Assembly: GCF_037076345.1 (NCBI RefSeq)
Contig: NZ_AP024702.1
Coordinates: 992,001-1,056,000 of the forward strand
Reading direction: 5' to 3'
From: Haloferula helveola
GTDB taxonomy: Bacteria; Verrucomicrobiota; Verrucomicrobiia; Verrucomicrobiales; Akkermansiaceae
Length of the DNA stretch: 64,000 bases
Numbering within the stretch: position 1 is the first letter of the stretch; every line of letters starts with the position of its first letter. Both the position numbers and the translations under genes were made by a program. Below, piece by piece: positions 62,166 through 64,000 of this stretch. Below the pieces are notes generated by a model. The model was not told the origin of the DNA. It saw nothing but the letters and a program-made list of their open reading frames with translations, and ran no database searches.

Positions 62166-63740
62166 CTACTTCTTTTTCGGCGCGTACTTCTCGTACGACG
62201 GTGCGTCGTAGAGCTTCCGGAGGCGCTCGTATTCGGCAGTGAGTTCGGCGCGCCTCTCCTTGTAGGCCGGATCGTCCGCCACACTCACCAGCTCGTTCGG
62301 GTCTTTCTCGAGGTCGAACATCTGCCACTCGTCCGTGCCGGGAATGTAGAAGAGCTTGTGGGTCTTCGTCCGCACCCCGAAATGCTGGGGCACGTTGTGC
62401 TCCCCGAGCTCGTAGTAAGCGTAGTAGAGGGATTCACGCCAATCATCGGCCTTGCCCTCGAAGATCGGGAGTATCGAGCGGCCTTGGATTTCCTCGGGGA
62501 CTTCCAATCCGGCGGCATCGAGCCAGGTCGGCGCGTAGTCGATGTTCTGGATCAGTTCCATCGGCCGCGCCCCGGGCTTCACCTTGCCCGGCCAGCGGAT
62601 GATGAACGGCATCTTGAACGACTCCTCGAACATCCAGCGCTTGTCGTACCAGCCGTGCTCGCCGAGGAAGAAACCCTGGTCGGACGAGTAGATGACGATC
62701 GTGTTCTCCGCGAGGCCGTGCTTGTCGAGATACTTGAGCAGGGTTCCGACGCTCTCGTCGACCGCCTTCACCGCACCGAGGTAGTTCTTCATGTAGCGCT
62801 GGTATTTCCACCGCACGACGTCCTTCTCACTCATCTTGCCCGACTTGAAACGCTCGAGGAACTGTCGGTTGAGCGGCCCGAAGTGATCGTCCCAAACCTT
62901 CCGCTGGTCGTTGTCCATCCGGTTGTACTCGGGCGTGCCGTAGCGGTCCGGCTTCGGCAGTTCAACACCCTTGCGCTCGTCCTTGCGGACCTTGAGGTCG
63001 TAGGCCCAGTCCATCCAACGATCGATCTCCATCTCATTCGTCGGCAGGGTGCGGCTACGGTTCTCGTAGTCGTCGAAAAGCGTCGGTGGCTCCGGAATCT
63101 CGACACCCTCGAAAGCGTCGAGGTGTCGCAAGGCCGGCGCGAAGGTCCGGTGTGGCGCCTTGTGCTGGCACATCAGGAAGAAGGGCTTCGACTTGTCGCG
63201 GCCGTCGAGCCACTCGACGGCCCTCTCGGTGGTGATGTCGGTCGCGTAGCCGGAGTAGCGCTTCTTGCCCCCGTCCATCTGCAGGAAATCGGGATTGTAG
63301 TAGCTGCCCTGGCCCGGGAGCACCTCCCAGTAGTCGTAGCCGACCGGATCGCAGTTGAGGTGCCACTTGCCGATCACCGCTGTGGTATAGCCCGCCGCCT
63401 TGAGTGCCTTGGGAATCGTCCACTGGCTCGAATCGAACCCACCGTTGCCGAAGTTGCGGATGAAGCCGTTCTTGTGGCTGTGCTTGCCGGTCTGGATGCA
63501 CGCCCGGGATGGCCCACAGATCGAATTGGCGCAGAAGGAATTCTGAAACAGCGCCCCTTCGTCCGCGATCCGGTCGATATTCGGCGTTGGCGCCACCTTC
63601 GCCAGCGGACCGCCATACGACGAGATCGCGTTGAGGGCGTGGTCGTCGGAGAAGATGAACAGGATGTTCGGCCGGTCGGCGGCCAGCGCGGACGCGGCGA
63701 GCGCCAACGGAACAAACGAGGTGAGGAGCGTTCGATTCAT
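62166..63740 (-). CDS. Secreted sulfatase (CGPSR), N-acetylglucosamine-6-sulfatase-like
   Basis: 524-aa exported sulfatase. The start is the Met at 63740, ahead of a signal peptide (LLTSFVPLALAASALA); the frame runs on to 63770. Metal-site Asp32-Asp33 lie in SDDHAL, the formylglycine cysteine is Cys75 in ICGPSRA, and GKWHL and SSDQGFFLGEHGWYDKR supply other conserved residues. The EKYAPKKK tail is basic. The family favours 6-sulfated glycans such as GlcNAc-6-sulfate or related algal sugars; substrate not determined. Divergent from a SASA esterase 100 bp away, which suggests joint action on a sulfated, acetylated glycan. Confidence 0.88.
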   Translation of the reverse strand: MNRTLLTSFVPLALAASALAADRPNILFIFSDDHALNAISSYGGPLAKVAPTPNIDRIADEGALFQNSFCANSICGPSRACIQTGKHSHKNGFIRNFGNGGFDSSQWTIPKALKAAGYTTAVIGKWHLNCDPVGYDYWEVLPGQGSYYNPDFLQMDGGKKRYSGYATDITTERAVEWLDGRDKSKPFFLMCQHKAPHRTFAPALRHLDAFEGVEIPEPPTLFDDYENRSRTLPTNEMEIDRWMDWAYDLKVRKDERKGVELPKPDRYGTPEYNRMDNDQRKVWDDHFGPLNRQFLERFKSGKMSEKDVVRWKYQRYMKNYLGAVKAVDESVGTLLKYLDKHGLAENTIVIYSSDQGFFLGEHGWYDKRWMFEESFKMPFIIRWPGKVKPGARPMELIQNIDYAPTWLDAAGLEVPEEIQGRSILPIFEGKADDWRESLYYAYYELGEHNVPQHFGVRTKTHKLFYIPGTDEWQMFDLEKDPNELVSVADDPAYKERRAELTAEYERLRKLYDAPSYEKYAPKKK

Positions 63741-63840
63741 GGCCCGGAACCATGAGGACGCCGGAAACAAGCTCCAGCCCTTTTTTATGCCCGCCGGAAC
63801 TCGGGGGAAGATGGCCGCAAATCAACGCGTAACACGAGCG

Positions 63841-64000
63841 ATGCCCGCCACCCCTGCTCTGTTCCGGATCGTTCTTTCCATGTTACTTCTCGCCCTGACC
63901 GTGCGCGGTCTCGCCGATGAACCCGAACGCCATCTGTTCATCCTCTCCGGCCAATCCAACATGACCGGAGGCTTGGCCAAGGGATTCACCGAGACCGTCG
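63841..64000 (+). CDS. SASA-family acetylesterase, 5' part (cut by window end)
   Basis: Partial gene. The first 53 codons show a signal peptide (RIVLSMLLLALTVRGLA) followed by HLFILSGQSNMTGG, which carries the GQSNM nucleophile block with Ser near residue 43, as in the gene at 148-1209. The rest is beyond the window. The likely role is deacetylation of an acetylated glycan, together with the adjacent sulfatase. Confidence 0.8.
   Translation, partial: MPATPALFRIVLSMLLLALTVRGLADEPERHLFILSGQSNMTGGLAKGFTETV

Overview
The window is high-GC DNA and looks like a chromosomal segment of a Verrucomicrobiota bacterium, probably Verrucomicrobiales close to Haloferula or Luteolibacter. The assignment is inferred from gene content. 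There are three sulfatases and two GQSNM-type acetylesterases, a cytochrome-bearing propeller/HEAT/F5-8C protein of the kind common in Planctomycetes and Verrucomicrobia, and an SLA1-homology (SHD1) protein. There are also a PEP-CTERM protein, very large LamG and autotransporter-strand proteins, and helical 'DPxxAxxW' repeat proteins. I found no rRNA, tRNA, CRISPR array, transposase, integrase or phage gene. No gene is visibly frameshifted, and only the last gene is cut, by the window end.

Layout. 1-5.2 kb: a SASA-type esterase, an IPT/TIG-domain secreted protein with eleven 17-residue repeats, a secreted HEFGH metallopeptidase and an AIM24 protein. 5.3-16.5 kb: an 1870-aa LamG/autotransporter-strand protein, a YVTN-propeller di-heme protein, a small membrane protein, an M20/M42-like peptidase, a truncated haemoglobin, and (minus strand) an SHD1 protein. 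16.7-34.9 kb (minus): two giant tandem paralogues of about 2970-2990 aa with the same domain order, separated by fewer than 200 bp. 34.9-40.4 kb: a noncoding stretch of about 0.8 kb, a DUF4870 membrane protein and a 1.27k-aa PKD/jelly-roll-like protein (minus). 40.4-43.0 kb: a phosphate operon (PPK2 kinase, PiT transporter, DUF47/PhoU-like regulator). 43.0-46.1 kb: two divergent sulfatases. 46.2-51.3 kb: a PEP-CTERM protein behind a good sigma-54-like promoter, a Dabb lipoprotein, a two-helix coiled-coil membrane protein and a 930-aa five-repeat secreted protein. 51.4-55.6 kb: an overlapping gene pair for sugar-nucleotide chemistry, namely a GalU-like protein plus a 1120-aa fusion of a fucokinase-type GHMP kinase with a UDPGP-type pyrophosphorylase. 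55.7-64 kb: a small zinc-ribbon gene bracketed by inverted copies of an intergenic repeat, the PVC cytochrome protein, two overlapping helical-repeat genes, a sulfatase, and the 5' part of a second SASA esterase.

How it fits together. Much of the window is secreted or envelope material for a particle- or polysaccharide-associated life: sulfatases and acetylesterases strip substituents from complex glycans, while the LamG, PKD, IPT and autotransporter-strand proteins are probable adhesins or surface proteins. Several of the large secreted proteins end in a similar C-terminal module (an Asp-rich calcium-like loop, a 'Y-x-E-x-S-x-D-L' strand, then a terminal aromatic/Arg-rich strand) instead of PEP-CTERM, and this may be a second sorting or anchoring signal. 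The best candidate for an undescribed biochemical system is the 51.4-55.6 kb kinase-pyrophosphorylase pair.
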